From a bacterium (GTDB taxonomy: Bacteria; Planctomycetota; Planctomycetia; Kolteriales; Kolteriaceae), in the NCBI GenBank assembly GCA_019753235.1, contig JAIELF010000019.1, forward strand, positions 1-64,000: 64,000 bases of DNA, in the 5' to 3' direction. Position 1 is the stretch's first letter; every line of letters starts with the position of its first letter. The notes under the pieces are model-generated. The model saw only the letters and a list, made by a program, of their open reading frames with translations. It searched no databases and was not told where the DNA came from. The position numbers were made by a program, and so were the translations under genes. This document shows, one piece after another, positions 46,591 to 55,480 of the stretch.

Positions 46591-47325
46591 ATGATCGCCA
46601 GCGCCGCGGTAGCCGTCTCTTGTCGACAGGTGGTGAAGGATTTCGGCGACGGGGATAGTCGCTTAAGGGTATTGCATGGAATCGATCTGGATGTCCTCGA
46701 AGGAGAGATGACGCTTCTGGTCGGACCCAGCGGATGCGGCAAAACAACACTGATCTCGATCATCGCAGACTTGCTCGATCCGACCGCTGGCGAGATCGAC
46801 CTGTTCGGTACTCGACAGTCTCGCTTACCCCGCACCAAACGAATTCAATTTCGCGCCCGTCACATAGGCTTTGTGTTCCAGCAGTACAACCTGCTGCCGG
46901 CCTTGACGGCGCACGAGAACGTGGCGGTTCCGCTTTTGATCAACGGTTGGCGACGATCGCAAGCTCTCGAAAAGGCGCATCTGTTGATCAACGAAGTCGG
47001 TTTAGAGTCGCGAGCCAGAAACTTTCCATCGCAGCTTTCCGGCGGCCAACAACAGCGCGTCGCGATCGCGCGGGCACTCGTTCATGGCCCCAAGTTACTG
47101 GTTTGCGACGAGCCGACCGCTGCCCTTGACGCGACCACCGGGCAAGTGGTGATGGAACTGATTCGACGAGTCGCTGTCCAACCGGGGCGAGCGGTGATCG
47201 TGGTGACGCACGATAGCCGAGTCTTCTCCTTTGGCGATCGAATCGCTCGGATGGATGACGGTCGCATTGTTGATGTTCAAGAGGTTGAACCCGCGCTTGC
47301 CGCGCCGCATGAACCCAGGAGCTAG
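46591..47325 (+). CDS. ABC exporter ATPase, DevA-like (LolD/MacB type)
   Basis: 244 residues from the ATG at 46591 (AGGAG about ten bases upstream). Walker A GPSGCGKTT, Q-loop FVFQQYNLLPAL, signature LSGGQQQRVAIARAL, Walker B LLVCDEPTAALD, H-loop VVTHDSRVF. Soluble; energises the permease encoded just upstream. Four bases separate it from the adaptor gene. Confidence 0.93.
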   Translation: MIASAAVAVSCRQVVKDFGDGDSRLRVLHGIDLDVLEGEMTLLVGPSGCGKTTLISIIADLLDPTAGEIDLFGTRQSRLPRTKRIQFRARHIGFVFQQYNLLPALTAHENVAVPLLINGWRRSQALEKAHLLINEVGLESRARNFPSQLSGGQQQRVAIARALVHGPKLLVCDEPTAALDATTGQVVMELIRRVAVQPGRAVIVVTHDSRVFSFGDRIARMDDGRIVDVQEVEPALAAPHEPRS

Positions 47326-47329
47326 GCCC

Positions 47330-48433
47330 ATGAGTCGATCACTGATTCTTCCGATCATTGCCGCGGGCGCCATGCTTTTTATGGGCTACCACCTTCTCAT
47401 CAGCAATCGCGAGCCGGCGATGCAACCGCCGCCGATCATGCCGGCCAAATCCCCGTTCGGCAAGACCCTCGCGGGAGCAGGGATTGTCGAAGCGAAGACC
47501 GAGAATCTTTCGATCGGTACGTTGGTACCGGGGATCGTCGTCGAGCGTGCCGTCGAGGTAGGACAGCAAGTCCAGGCGGGCGACTTGCTCTTTCGCATTG
47601 ACGATCGACAGACACGCGCGGACTTGAAAGTGCGGGAGTCTCGCTTGGCCGCTGCCGAGAGCAAACTCCATCGTCTCCATTCGATGCCGCGCCCTGAGCA
47701 GATTCCTCCGAGCGAAGCGAACGTTGCTCGGTTCCGTGCCGAGTTTGCCGCGGCGCGAGATTTACTCGATCGAAGCGAGAAGCTCTACACCGCGCGATCG
47801 ATCGGCGAAGAGGAATTGATCCAACGAAAGCAAAAGGCCAGTGCCGCCCAAGAGGCGCTCAGTCAAGCCGTTGCCGAGGATCAACTCCTCAAAAAGGGGG
47901 CGTGGGAAGAGGATATTCACGTTGCCAGTAGTGACGTGGACGAGGCCCGAACGCTGGTCGATCAAGCCACCATCGAACTTCAGAGATTAGAAGTTCGCGC
48001 GCCCATCGCTGGAGAAGTGCTGCAAGTGAACGTTCGGCTGGGCGAGTACGTGGGTACGCCGCCGGGCGAGGCGCTCGTGGTTCTGGGAAACCTACAAGCA
48101 CTGCGGGTTCGAATCGATGTCGATGAGTCGGACATTCCTGACTATCGGTCCGGGATGCCCGCGCGGGCGTATGTCCGGGGCAACAATAAGTCCGAGATCC
48201 CGATGCACTTCGTCCGCGTCGAGCCTTTCGTCGTACCGAAGAAATCCCTCACCCGCCGAGCCGGCGAACAAGTCGACACACGGGTCCTTCAAGTCATTTA
48301 CGAGATCGATAGCCGAAGCATGCCGGTTTTCGTGGGCCAACAGCTTGACGTTTTCTTTGATGAAGAATCGCCCGCTTCCTCAAAAGCTTCGAGTGTCGCC
48401 GACAATTCCGCGGGGCCAGGCCTCTCGCCATAA
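47330..48433 (+). CDS. Membrane-fusion protein, DevB/HlyD-like
   Basis: 367 residues from the ATG at 47330 (AGGAG eight bases upstream). N-terminal anchor helix (LILPIIAAGAMLFMGYHLLI), lipoyl-type halves (VPGIVVERAVEVGQQVQAGDLLFRIDD and IAGEVLQVNVRLGEYVG) around a long alpha-hairpin (about 90-200), then a beta-barrel domain. It links the ABC permease in the inner membrane to an outer-membrane channel. Last gene of the TetR-C-A-B operon. Confidence 0.9.
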   Translation: MSRSLILPIIAAGAMLFMGYHLLISNREPAMQPPPIMPAKSPFGKTLAGAGIVEAKTENLSIGTLVPGIVVERAVEVGQQVQAGDLLFRIDDRQTRADLKVRESRLAAAESKLHRLHSMPRPEQIPPSEANVARFRAEFAAARDLLDRSEKLYTARSIGEEELIQRKQKASAAQEALSQAVAEDQLLKKGAWEEDIHVASSDVDEARTLVDQATIELQRLEVRAPIAGEVLQVNVRLGEYVGTPPGEALVVLGNLQALRVRIDVDESDIPDYRSGMPARAYVRGNNKSEIPMHFVRVEPFVVPKKSLTRRAGEQVDTRVLQVIYEIDSRSMPVFVGQQLDVFFDEESPASSKASSVADNSAGPGLSP

Positions 48434-48846
48434 TCTTCCGATGACATACCCCTGTCGAAGGGGTCAATTCCGCGTAAAATAACCGCGAGAGGAAAGAGCG
48501 TTCGACCGTAACGGTGACAGAAGGTTTGTCGATTCCGCATGCTTTGCGGAGATCGATCTCCCCTTCGGTCTAAAAAGAGATCGGCTGATTCCTCCTCTGT
48601 GCCTCGGCCACGGGGTACTCTCGGAGGGGGGCCATCGCGCTTCGCGGACGAACGCCAGATAATGGCCGACGAAGATATCCTTCGTGCTAGGAAGGTCTCG
48701 GCCCCCCGCTGATGGACCAGCCAAAACGGACTCTTTTAACTGCGTGCCCGGTTCTACTTGATGCTTATCCTGCCGCTTGCGGATTGGATTCGAGCATCGA
48801 CTGGCCGGTCGACTGGTCTTCAACGACGGAGGCTTAAGCAACAGCG
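48434..48846. other. Intergenic region after the DevBCA-like operon
   Basis: 413 bp. ACCCC (48448-48452) and GGGGT (48460-48464) form a short hairpin after the adaptor gene, and GGAGATCGATCTCC (48548-48561) is a perfect 14-bp palindrome of unknown use. A minus-strand frame runs through most of it but has no recognisable protein character. Confidence 0.4.
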
Positions 48847-49830
48847 ATGAACTCAGACCTACAGCACTTACACGAAAAAAATAGCATCGCTTTTCATCGA
48901 GCCGGGATCTATGCGGCACTGTTTTTCGCGTCGGCCTTCCTGGCGATCGTCTCGTGGGAGGCAGGCTATTGGCCGATCACGATCCTGTTTTGGTTGGTCA
49001 TCGGCCATCTTGGGCATGTGAATCTTTTCGTGCTTCATGAGGCATCCCATTACCTCTTGCATCCCAATCGATACCTCAATGAGATTCAGGGTATTTTTGT
49101 CGGCACCTTCAGTCTGGTACCACTCTCGTCGTATCGCCATGTGCACGGCCATCACCATGTTCATCTCGCACAAGAAGGCGACATCGAACTTTGGCCCTAC
49201 ACCGATCCCCAAACGTCGCGGCCTTTTCGAACGTTCGCGGCAGCGATGGAACTTCTTCTAGGTTACATTTGGACGCCTGCGGTCTTCCTTCGTGGCTGTA
49301 TCGTGTCGAAGAAGCTTCCCCCGGGGGTGAAAACCCGGCTCTTTCTGGAGTATGGCCTTTGCTTTGTTCTCTGGGCGTTGATCTTGTCCGCGACCGCGTA
49401 CTTCGGAGTGTGGAATTGGTTTCTGGTGGGATTTCTTATCCCCTCCCTTTTAACGGGATCGATGCAGACGGCTCGTCGATTCATCGAGCATATGGGTCTC
49501 TACGGCGACACCGTCGATACCGCGACCCGAACGATCCATGACCGATCGTTGCTTGGACGATTCTTTTCCTTCACGATTTTGAATGGGGACATCCACGGGC
49601 CGCACCATCTGCATGCGAAGGTGCCGCAAAGCCACTTGCCGCAGGCGCTCGAGATCGACCTGCGAGAGGGGCTCTTGACACCGACCTCCGTTTATCCCAA
49701 TTACTGGTTGGCCACCAAGGACATGCTGCGCGAACTTTCCAATCCGCGAATTGGCAAGCATTGGCTCGCACAAAAACAGCATGTCGATCGTGATATCGCA
49801 TCGTCCCGATTAACCGCTGTTGATGGCTAA
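48847..49830 (+). CDS. Membrane fatty acid desaturase/hydroxylase family protein
   Basis: 327 residues. The three histidine boxes of the di-iron family are visible: HEASH (about 61-65), HVHGHHHVH (about 98-106) and HGPHHLH (about 256-262). Four to five hydrophobic helices are arranged as in acyl-lipid desaturases. It uses O2 and electrons to desaturate or hydroxylate a lipid or carotenoid; the substrate cannot be told. Its 3' end overlaps the convergent redoxin mosaic gene by 21 bases. Confidence 0.88.
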   Translation: MNSDLQHLHEKNSIAFHRAGIYAALFFASAFLAIVSWEAGYWPITILFWLVIGHLGHVNLFVLHEASHYLLHPNRYLNEIQGIFVGTFSLVPLSSYRHVHGHHHVHLAQEGDIELWPYTDPQTSRPFRTFAAAMELLLGYIWTPAVFLRGCIVSKKLPPGVKTRLFLEYGLCFVLWALILSATAYFGVWNWFLVGFLIPSLLTGSMQTARRFIEHMGLYGDTVDTATRTIHDRSLLGRFFSFTILNGDIHGPHHLHAKVPQSHLPQALEIDLREGLLTPTSVYPNYWLATKDMLRELSNPRIGKHWLAQKQHVDRDIASSRLTAVDG

Positions 49831-51834
49831 AGGGACTGAGCCTGGCTTTAGGATCATCTTCATCAGAACTTCCCCACCCCCGAGGAATTCGATGGCCTCG
49901 GTGATGATTCGGGGCCTGGCGTCGGGTTTCACGACCGGACGAAGCCAATCGTTACGGAAGCTCTGCAACAGTGCCGTCGCGATCGCCTTCTCCGCCTCGG
50001 GCGAATGTCCCACCGTTTGAAACGCCGCCAGAAACATCTCTTCATCGCTGTCGTTGCCGAAAAGAACACGACGCGGCGGGTGGCTGGGATTGTGCGGATT
50101 TGCATCCGAGTTGTCATACGTCCCCTCGATCGTAATCCTTGTGCCAGCCGGCAGCGAGATCGGCTCGCGATAGACGTAGCTATCCTGCCAATAGAAGTTC
50201 CAATTCTTAATCCAAAGCAAAGGGACCGTTTCGCCCGTGGGAGGGTAAGCGGTGATCTTCATCTCTTTGCCGATCAAATGCATATGAGGTAACACCGATG
50301 TTAACGTCACCGCGGCGGGAAGTGTGATCTCTGAACCAAGTTGATGAGTTTTTTCACCGGCGGCTACATCGATCATGAATGTCCCGAGGACGAGCGGCAC
50401 TCGCGACATCCTTTGTTCGCGGTCGTGTTCGTTCTTCGCAAAGTAGAGCCCGATACGAGATCGATCTTTCTCGACTTTACCGCTCGGATGGAGATGCAAT
50501 TGCAGCAGCAGGTCTGCCTTCTTCGGAATAGGGTAGCCGATACGATCGGGTAAGAATCGTGGCGTCATCCCAGGCGTCCAGAATCCAATCACTCCACTGA
50601 CGGGAATCCCCGGCGAGCCGAACGTTGTGTAGCCCGGCTCGGGCGACTTCGCGTCCTTGGCGCGGGCCGCCCCCATGGTGTCGTAGAAGACGACCGCATG
50701 ATGAACGACCGCCGAGTTCCCAGGCTGAAACTCGAATCCTATGAGGGTCTTTCCCTCGGTCATATCCAAGGGAATGACATAGTGTTGAAAGAGATCATCG
50801 CCATCGGCAGGAACTTGCACTTCGAAGGGGGACTCGATCACGAGATCGGGCTCGCCCAATCGCCAACCCTTCGGGAAGTTCGGTATCGCGGGTTCGTCCG
50901 CCGAATCTCCCGCGAGGAGCCCATCATCGACCCACCGCTGCAAAAGATCTCGCTGATGAGAAGTCAAAACACGATTGCCTAGAAAATCGCCATGCTCGGT
51001 CCCCGCGAGCCAGGGAGGCATCAGCCCTTGTTTGACAACTTGGGCCAGGAAACTGGCCCGTTTGACACAGTCCTCGTAACTCTCAAGAGAGAAGGGAGCG
51101 ACCTCCCCCGCGCGGTGACATTCGGTGCAATTCGCATGAACAAGGGGAGCGATGTCTCGGCGATAAGTCACTGGTCGATTCGTGATGCCGACCCGTTCGA
51201 TCCGACAACCGACCGGGGTAGTTTGAACGAGATTGATCTGAGAGGAGTTTTCATGGGCGGATAGCGTTCGGTCGACGGCATCGATCAGATCGCGTCGGCT
51301 GGGCGTGAGTTGCCGACGACCCAAGTCGCGATAGATGTCGTCGATTCGGCCACGGTAGGTGAGTCGCTTCTGCGCGTCTAAAACGAAGGCTTCCGGTACG
51401 TGCGTTGGAACGAGTCGCGATGCAAGTTCGCACGAAGCATCGAAGATCACCGGAAAGCGAATGTCGAACTCTTTGACGAACTCTTCACAGCGAGCCCGCG
51501 TGAGTGTTGGATCGGAAAAGACGCCGTAAAACTCAACACGGCGATCCCCCCAAGTGGCAAAAATGCGGTGGAGTTCGGGAATGTATGCTCGGGCAATGGG
51601 GCATTCGGTCGAGAGAAAAACGAGCACTGTCGCACGCGTTCCCTCTGCCTCACCGACCATGTGAAGTTGACCGGTGAGATCGGCCATCCGAAGCGACGGC
51701 CCCGTCAAGCCGACCACTTCTTGACCAAGACTGACCCCGGGCAAGAGAGTCAGCCAACCAGAGAAGGCAAGAAGCAACCCATAGCGCCTTCGACCGACCG
51801 GTCGAAGGGGGCACGCCCCCCGTAAGGACAACAT
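49810..51834 (-). CDS. Exported mosaic: thioredoxin-like redoxin, cytochrome c-like motif and PHM-type copper monooxygenase-like domain
   Basis: 674 residues. Signal peptide to about SLGQEV. Residues 45-190 are AhpC/TlpA-like (VLVFLSTECPIARAYIPELHRIF) with the active-site Cys in TECP and no second close Cys. Residues 220-320 carry CTECH, one haem-c motif, with LMPPW further on. Residues 340-640 resemble type II copper monooxygenases (peptidylglycine hydroxylating group): VVHHAVVFYD, LHLHPSG and LPHMHLIGKEM provide the copper histidines and methionine. Probably a periplasmic oxygenase with built-in electron supply. The TetR gene at 51911 lies 76 bases upstream in the same direction. Confidence 0.82.
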   Translation of the reverse strand: MLSLRGACPLRPVGRRRYGLLLAFSGWLTLLPGVSLGQEVVGLTGPSLRMADLTGQLHMVGEAEGTRATVLVFLSTECPIARAYIPELHRIFATWGDRRVEFYGVFSDPTLTRARCEEFVKEFDIRFPVIFDASCELASRLVPTHVPEAFVLDAQKRLTYRGRIDDIYRDLGRRQLTPSRRDLIDAVDRTLSAHENSSQINLVQTTPVGCRIERVGITNRPVTYRRDIAPLVHANCTECHRAGEVAPFSLESYEDCVKRASFLAQVVKQGLMPPWLAGTEHGDFLGNRVLTSHQRDLLQRWVDDGLLAGDSADEPAIPNFPKGWRLGEPDLVIESPFEVQVPADGDDLFQHYVIPLDMTEGKTLIGFEFQPGNSAVVHHAVVFYDTMGAARAKDAKSPEPGYTTFGSPGIPVSGVIGFWTPGMTPRFLPDRIGYPIPKKADLLLQLHLHPSGKVEKDRSRIGLYFAKNEHDREQRMSRVPLVLGTFMIDVAAGEKTHQLGSEITLPAAVTLTSVLPHMHLIGKEMKITAYPPTGETVPLLWIKNWNFYWQDSYVYREPISLPAGTRITIEGTYDNSDANPHNPSHPPRRVLFGNDSDEEMFLAAFQTVGHSPEAEKAIATALLQSFRNDWLRPVVKPDARPRIITEAIEFLGGGEVLMKMILKPGSVPLAINSG

Positions 51835-51910
51835 GGTATTTCTCCGAACTCAGCAAACGCGACGTGAAATCAGTACCACGCGCCTAGTCCAGAGCGTCTT
51901 CTCGTAAGAC

Positions 51911-52687
51911 TCACTCAGGGCATTGGCGTTCATCGGCCACCGGCTTTTCCTCCGACGCCGGCTCCGATCCCAATCCATCACTTCCCTGCTCATTCCAATC
52001 GCTGGCTCTCTTGGCTAAGTGAGCCAGACGACGGATGGCGTTCTCATCCCATCGACTCTCCTCCGACGGACTGAGAACCCCTCGCATCGCTACATCCACC
52101 AAGTCGTGGAAATGTTCATCGACGCTTTTCTCTCGACGAGCGAAGTAACTGGCAAACATCGTCCCATACAGCATGTCGCTGAAGACTTTGATGATTCGTT
52201 CGACGGGCACATCTCGAACCCGGCCCTCGCGAACCAGAACATGAATCAATTCACGCCAAGGGCCGACGTTCCGCTCGAGATGCTGAAAGTACATCGACTT
52301 TCGGTGGTCCCGAAAAACCGCTCGCTCCTGAATGAGTAACTCGACGACGTGCGGGTTTCGACGAAAGAAAACCAAATAACCGTAAACCGCCAACGTCATC
52401 TGTTCGAGCGGGTCCATGCTCGATAACGCGACTTTCTGGACAAAATCGTCCATCGCGTGCATCGCGTCGTCGACCGTCGCCAGGAAAAGATCCGCTTTGT
52501 TCTGAAAGTACCGGTAGATGGTCCCTTTGCCGACGCCAACCCCTCGGGCCACGACATCCAGATCGGTCGCTGCGTATCCATCCTGAGCAAAAAGCCGACC
52601 CGCGACCGCCAGGATCTCCTCCCGACGCCGCTGCCGAAGCTCTTCGTCTACCGGCCGACCTGGACCACTTGCCCGCTTGGCAACCAT
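51911..52687 (-). CDS. TetR family transcriptional regulator
   Basis: 258 residues from the ATG at 52687 (GAGG eight bases upstream; a GTG one codon earlier is also possible). Helix-turn-helix: EILAVAGRLFAQDGYAATDLDVVARGVGVGKGTIYRYFQNKADLF. The C-terminal domain (YLVFFRRNPHVVELLIQERAVFRDHRKSMYF) is of the type found beside efflux or stress genes. The tail from residue 225 is acidic and disordered. Target unknown; the dyad at 52754-52775 suggests autoregulation, and the redoxin mosaic may be co-transcribed. Confidence 0.9.
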   Translation of the reverse strand: MVAKRASGPGRPVDEELRQRRREEILAVAGRLFAQDGYAATDLDVVARGVGVGKGTIYRYFQNKADLFLATVDDAMHAMDDFVQKVALSSMDPLEQMTLAVYGYLVFFRRNPHVVELLIQERAVFRDHRKSMYFQHLERNVGPWRELIHVLVREGRVRDVPVERIIKVFSDMLYGTMFASYFARREKSVDEHFHDLVDVAMRGVLSPSEESRWDENAIRRLAHLAKRASDWNEQGSDGLGSEPASEEKPVADERQCPE

Positions 52688-52753
52688 CACCCACCCTCGC
52701 TCTCCGTGCCTTGTCCTCTCCCCCCCATCTTATGATCAGGACGAGAAAACAAA

Positions 52754-52775
52754 CCGGACGGACGAGTCAGTCTGG
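52754..52775. promoter_or_regulatory. Candidate TetR operator
   Basis: CCGGACGGAC, two bases, GTCAGTCTGG: a 10-bp inverted repeat with two mismatches, centred 77 bases before the TetR start. Size and spacing suit a TetR dimer. Confidence 0.55.
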
Positions 52776-52839
52776 ATCATACCGAGATAATCGACCAACG
52801 CAAGTATGAACTTCGCAATTTCTTTGACTGGCCCGTCAT

Positions 52840-52995
52840 CTAATGATCGGCATGGATCAAGCCTCCGTCGCTCACTGATTGTTTGAACGTCTCTGGTGTT
52901 GTCTGAAAAGGGGGATTACCTTGCGTCCCAGAAGGTGGCGGTTCTGATGGATTAGGCAGGAATGGACCGATGGCCTTGGGCTCTGCCTGAGGCAT
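52840..52995 (-). CDS. Possible small Pro-rich protein
   Basis: 51 codons beginning MPQAEPKAIGPFLPNPSEPP and ending GLIHADH. GAGAG lies four bases before the ATG. It is Pro/Gln-rich with no helix or signal peptide. Third-position GC is lower than in the neighbouring genes, which argues against strong coding selection. It fills most of the gap between the TetR gene and the DUF374 gene. No family recognised. Confidence 0.3.
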   Translation of the reverse strand: MPQAEPKAIGPFLPNPSEPPPSGTQGNPPFQTTPETFKQSVSDGGLIHADH

Positions 52996-53086
52996 TTTCT
53001 CTCGGCCAACGTAAGAGGTCAGCGCCGACCTGCCTCGGGACGGGCGGGCCCCTCGTTTGTTTGACAATGATGAGAGGAATCGGGCC

Positions 53087-53788
53087 ATGTCGGAGAAAAG
53101 CACCAATCCTCGAAAGGTTCGATTCCTGGCATTTCTCGGCTGGCTGATCGTTTCCCTTTGGTGCGCGACCCTGCGGGTGCGAGTTCGGCTCCCGCAACAA
53201 ACAAACGGGTTGCCGATGGACTTGACCGAGCAGAGTTTTGTCATGGCCTTGTGGCATGATTCTCTGCTGATCCCGATGTGGCTGCTTCCTCGCATCAAGC
53301 TGCGGCCCGCAGTCATGATCAGTAAGAGTGGCGATGGCGAATTGGTGGCACAAGTGGGAGGACGATTTGGCTGGAGAGTCGTGCGAGGTTCCTCTTCTCG
53401 GGGGGGCAGCGAAGCACTCGAAGAGGCAGCCAATCTTTATGAGCCGAAAAAGCCCTTTCAATTCCTGTTCACGGTCGACGGTCCTCGCGGGCCTCGTCGA
53501 GAATGCAAGTTCGGCGTGGTGGCATTAGCGGCCCGGCTCGGCTTACCCGTTCTCCCGGTGACGGTCCGTTTCGAGAACGCGTGGTACGCGAAGAGTTGGG
53601 ACCGGATGGCCATTCCGAAACCCTTCAGCAGGGTTGAAGTTCTCATGGATCACTTCGTATTGATCCCTTCCCCCGCTAGCCGAGATGACCTCGAGCAGTC
53701 GCGTCGACAGGTCGAAGAGACAATGCATTCGGTCGAGCTCGGTTCCTCCAATTCAATCACTACCGAACACACTTCGCGCGCCGCGTAG
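53087..53788 (+). CDS. DUF374 lysophospholipid-acyltransferase-like protein
   Basis: 233 residues from the ATG at 53087 (GAGAGGA upstream). One N-terminal helix, then MALWHDSLLIP (the His-x-Asp-like catalytic site), PAVMISKSGDGELVAQVGGRFGWRVVRGSSSRGGSEAL, and FTVDGPRGPRRECKFGVVALA, the conserved DUF374 blocks. The family is related to acyl-glycerol-phosphate and lipid A acyltransferases, so an acyl-transfer role in membrane or envelope lipids is likely. Confidence 0.88.
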   Translation: MSEKSTNPRKVRFLAFLGWLIVSLWCATLRVRVRLPQQTNGLPMDLTEQSFVMALWHDSLLIPMWLLPRIKLRPAVMISKSGDGELVAQVGGRFGWRVVRGSSSRGGSEALEEAANLYEPKKPFQFLFTVDGPRGPRRECKFGVVALAARLGLPVLPVTVRFENAWYAKSWDRMAIPKPFSRVEVLMDHFVLIPSPASRDDLEQSRRQVEETMHSVELGSSNSITTEHTSRAA

Positions 53789-54016
53789 ATCGTTCGATCG
53801 GCAGACGCCAAACCGATTCCAACAGCATAAATCCAGCAAAGTCTTCCTAAACCTCCACGTCTCCGATTACGCCGGTTAGCGAAGATGATTCGCTGGTAGC
53901 GGTCAATCGAGCGATAGAACCGACCAGCATCCCTCCTTTTCGTTCGATCGATCACATCCGTCAGGACGATACCGCTGGTGGTAATCGGTATCTTCTTCCT
54001 GACGGGAGCATTCCCC

Positions 54017-55465
54017 ATGCGGCGTCTGGCGACTTGTTGGGCCATCGGTTTCTTGATGGCGCCAGTTCTTTTCGCGCAAGGGACAAGCAATCCCGCCATC
54101 TCAGGACCGAAGACGAATCGGCCATTCGAACCGAGTCCGCCGCTGGAACCTTTGCCCGTAAACCCTTCTGGCGTGCCCGGCGACGTTTCGTCACCCGCGA
54201 CGTTGCCGAGCCCGCCGATCAACTCGCGAGAGATCACCACGGAGACCGCTCCCGTGGAGATCGTCGAGGGGAACATATCGGCATCTTCGCTGAGCGAATT
54301 CGAAGCGGTCGCGATCGAGAATCATCCCGAGATTCAAGCAGCCCGGCAAGCGGTCGCCTCAGCGCGAGGACGCGCGATCCAGGCGGGCTTGTACCCCAAT
54401 CCGTACTTCCAAGGCGGTGCGATTCAGTGGGGTGGGCAAGAAACGTTTTGGGGTGCCAACTTCGCACAAGAGATCGTCGTCGCTCGGAAGCTTTACTTGC
54501 AGCGACAGGCGGAGTATCAGGCTGTCCGTCAAGCCGAGCAAGATCTTAGCCGGGTTCGCTATCAGGTCCTTCGGGATGTTCGTGCCGGCTTCTACGTGAC
54601 TTTGGCCCTACAGATTCGAGTGGACGCGTTGAGCCAACTCGTGAAGATCGCTCAGAAGTCGTTCGAGTCGGGTCAACGGCTCAAGATGGGGGGCGAAGGA
54701 ACGCTCACCGATGAGTTACAGCTCAAGATTCAATTCCGTCGAGCGATGGCGGGCCTGGCTGCCGCCGACGCGCAGTTCAAGGCAGGGAAGAACTCGCTGG
54801 CGGCTTTGACCGGAGTTCCCGATCTCCAGATCGATCGCCTGGAGGGTTCGCTCAGCGACTCGCTTCCGGACATGGAATATCCGCTGGTTCGGGCAGGGAT
54901 GTTGGCGGACAATGCGAACATCCGCCGAGCCGCGATCGAGATCAATCGGCGACGTTACATTCTTCGCCGAGCGGTTGTTCAGCCGATCCCCAATCCGTCG
55001 ATTCAGGCAGGTTATCAATACTACGTCGGCGGTTACGGCAACGGGTCGGCCTTAGGGACGCAGAACTTGCCCCTCTTAATGGTCACCTTTCCGGTGCCGG
55101 TCTTCGATCGGAATCAGGGGGCGATCCGAGAAGCCCGCGCGGAAGTGTCACGGGCGTCACTGCTCCTACGCGACACACAGAACGATCTGTCAGCTCGAGC
55201 CGCGGACGCGATCGGCCGACTCAATGCTTCGAGCGAGTTGGTCAAGGAGTACGAGAAGGAAATCCTACCGGCCGCCAAGCAGACGGTTGAATTGGCTCAA
55301 GCGGCTTATCAGGGGGGTCAGTTCAGCTTGCTACAGTTGTTGCAGGCCCAGAGAGATTTGGTGGATGCGTACTTGGGTTCGATCGATGCCCAGTCTCAGC
55401 GCTGGGTCGCCGCCGTCGACATCGCGCAGCTTCTGCAGGTGGACACGTTCCCGCCCGCCCCTTGA
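54017..55465 (+). CDS. TolC-like outer-membrane efflux protein
   Basis: 482 residues from the ATG at 54017 (GGGAG nine bases upstream; opens a signal peptide to about LFAQG). A Pro/Ser-rich linker is followed by two outer-membrane-efflux repeats with long helices and heptads: VAIENHPEIQAARQAVASARGRAIQAG, ANIRRAAIEINRRRYILRRAVVQPIPNPSIQAGY, and ELAQAAYQGGQFSLLQLLQAQRDLVDAYLG, as in CzcC/TolC proteins. Likely the outer channel for an RND or ABC exporter; the DevBCA-like system at 45373-48433 is the nearest candidate partner. It is convergent with the membrane protein at 55481. Confidence 0.9.
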   Translation: MRRLATCWAIGFLMAPVLFAQGTSNPAISGPKTNRPFEPSPPLEPLPVNPSGVPGDVSSPATLPSPPINSREITTETAPVEIVEGNISASSLSEFEAVAIENHPEIQAARQAVASARGRAIQAGLYPNPYFQGGAIQWGGQETFWGANFAQEIVVARKLYLQRQAEYQAVRQAEQDLSRVRYQVLRDVRAGFYVTLALQIRVDALSQLVKIAQKSFESGQRLKMGGEGTLTDELQLKIQFRRAMAGLAAADAQFKAGKNSLAALTGVPDLQIDRLEGSLSDSLPDMEYPLVRAGMLADNANIRRAAIEINRRRYILRRAVVQPIPNPSIQAGYQYYVGGYGNGSALGTQNLPLLMVTFPVPVFDRNQGAIREARAEVSRASLLLRDTQNDLSARAADAIGRLNASSELVKEYEKEILPAAKQTVELAQAAYQGGQFSLLQLLQAQRDLVDAYLGSIDAQSQRWVAAVDIAQLLQVDTFPPAP

Positions 55466-55480
55466 GACGGTTGGGAAGAC

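Noticed and set aside
48464-48919. A 151-codon minus-strand frame in the gap before the desaturase
   Set aside because: Low-complexity Ser/Arg composition, overlaps the desaturase start, and no family or ribosome-site support.
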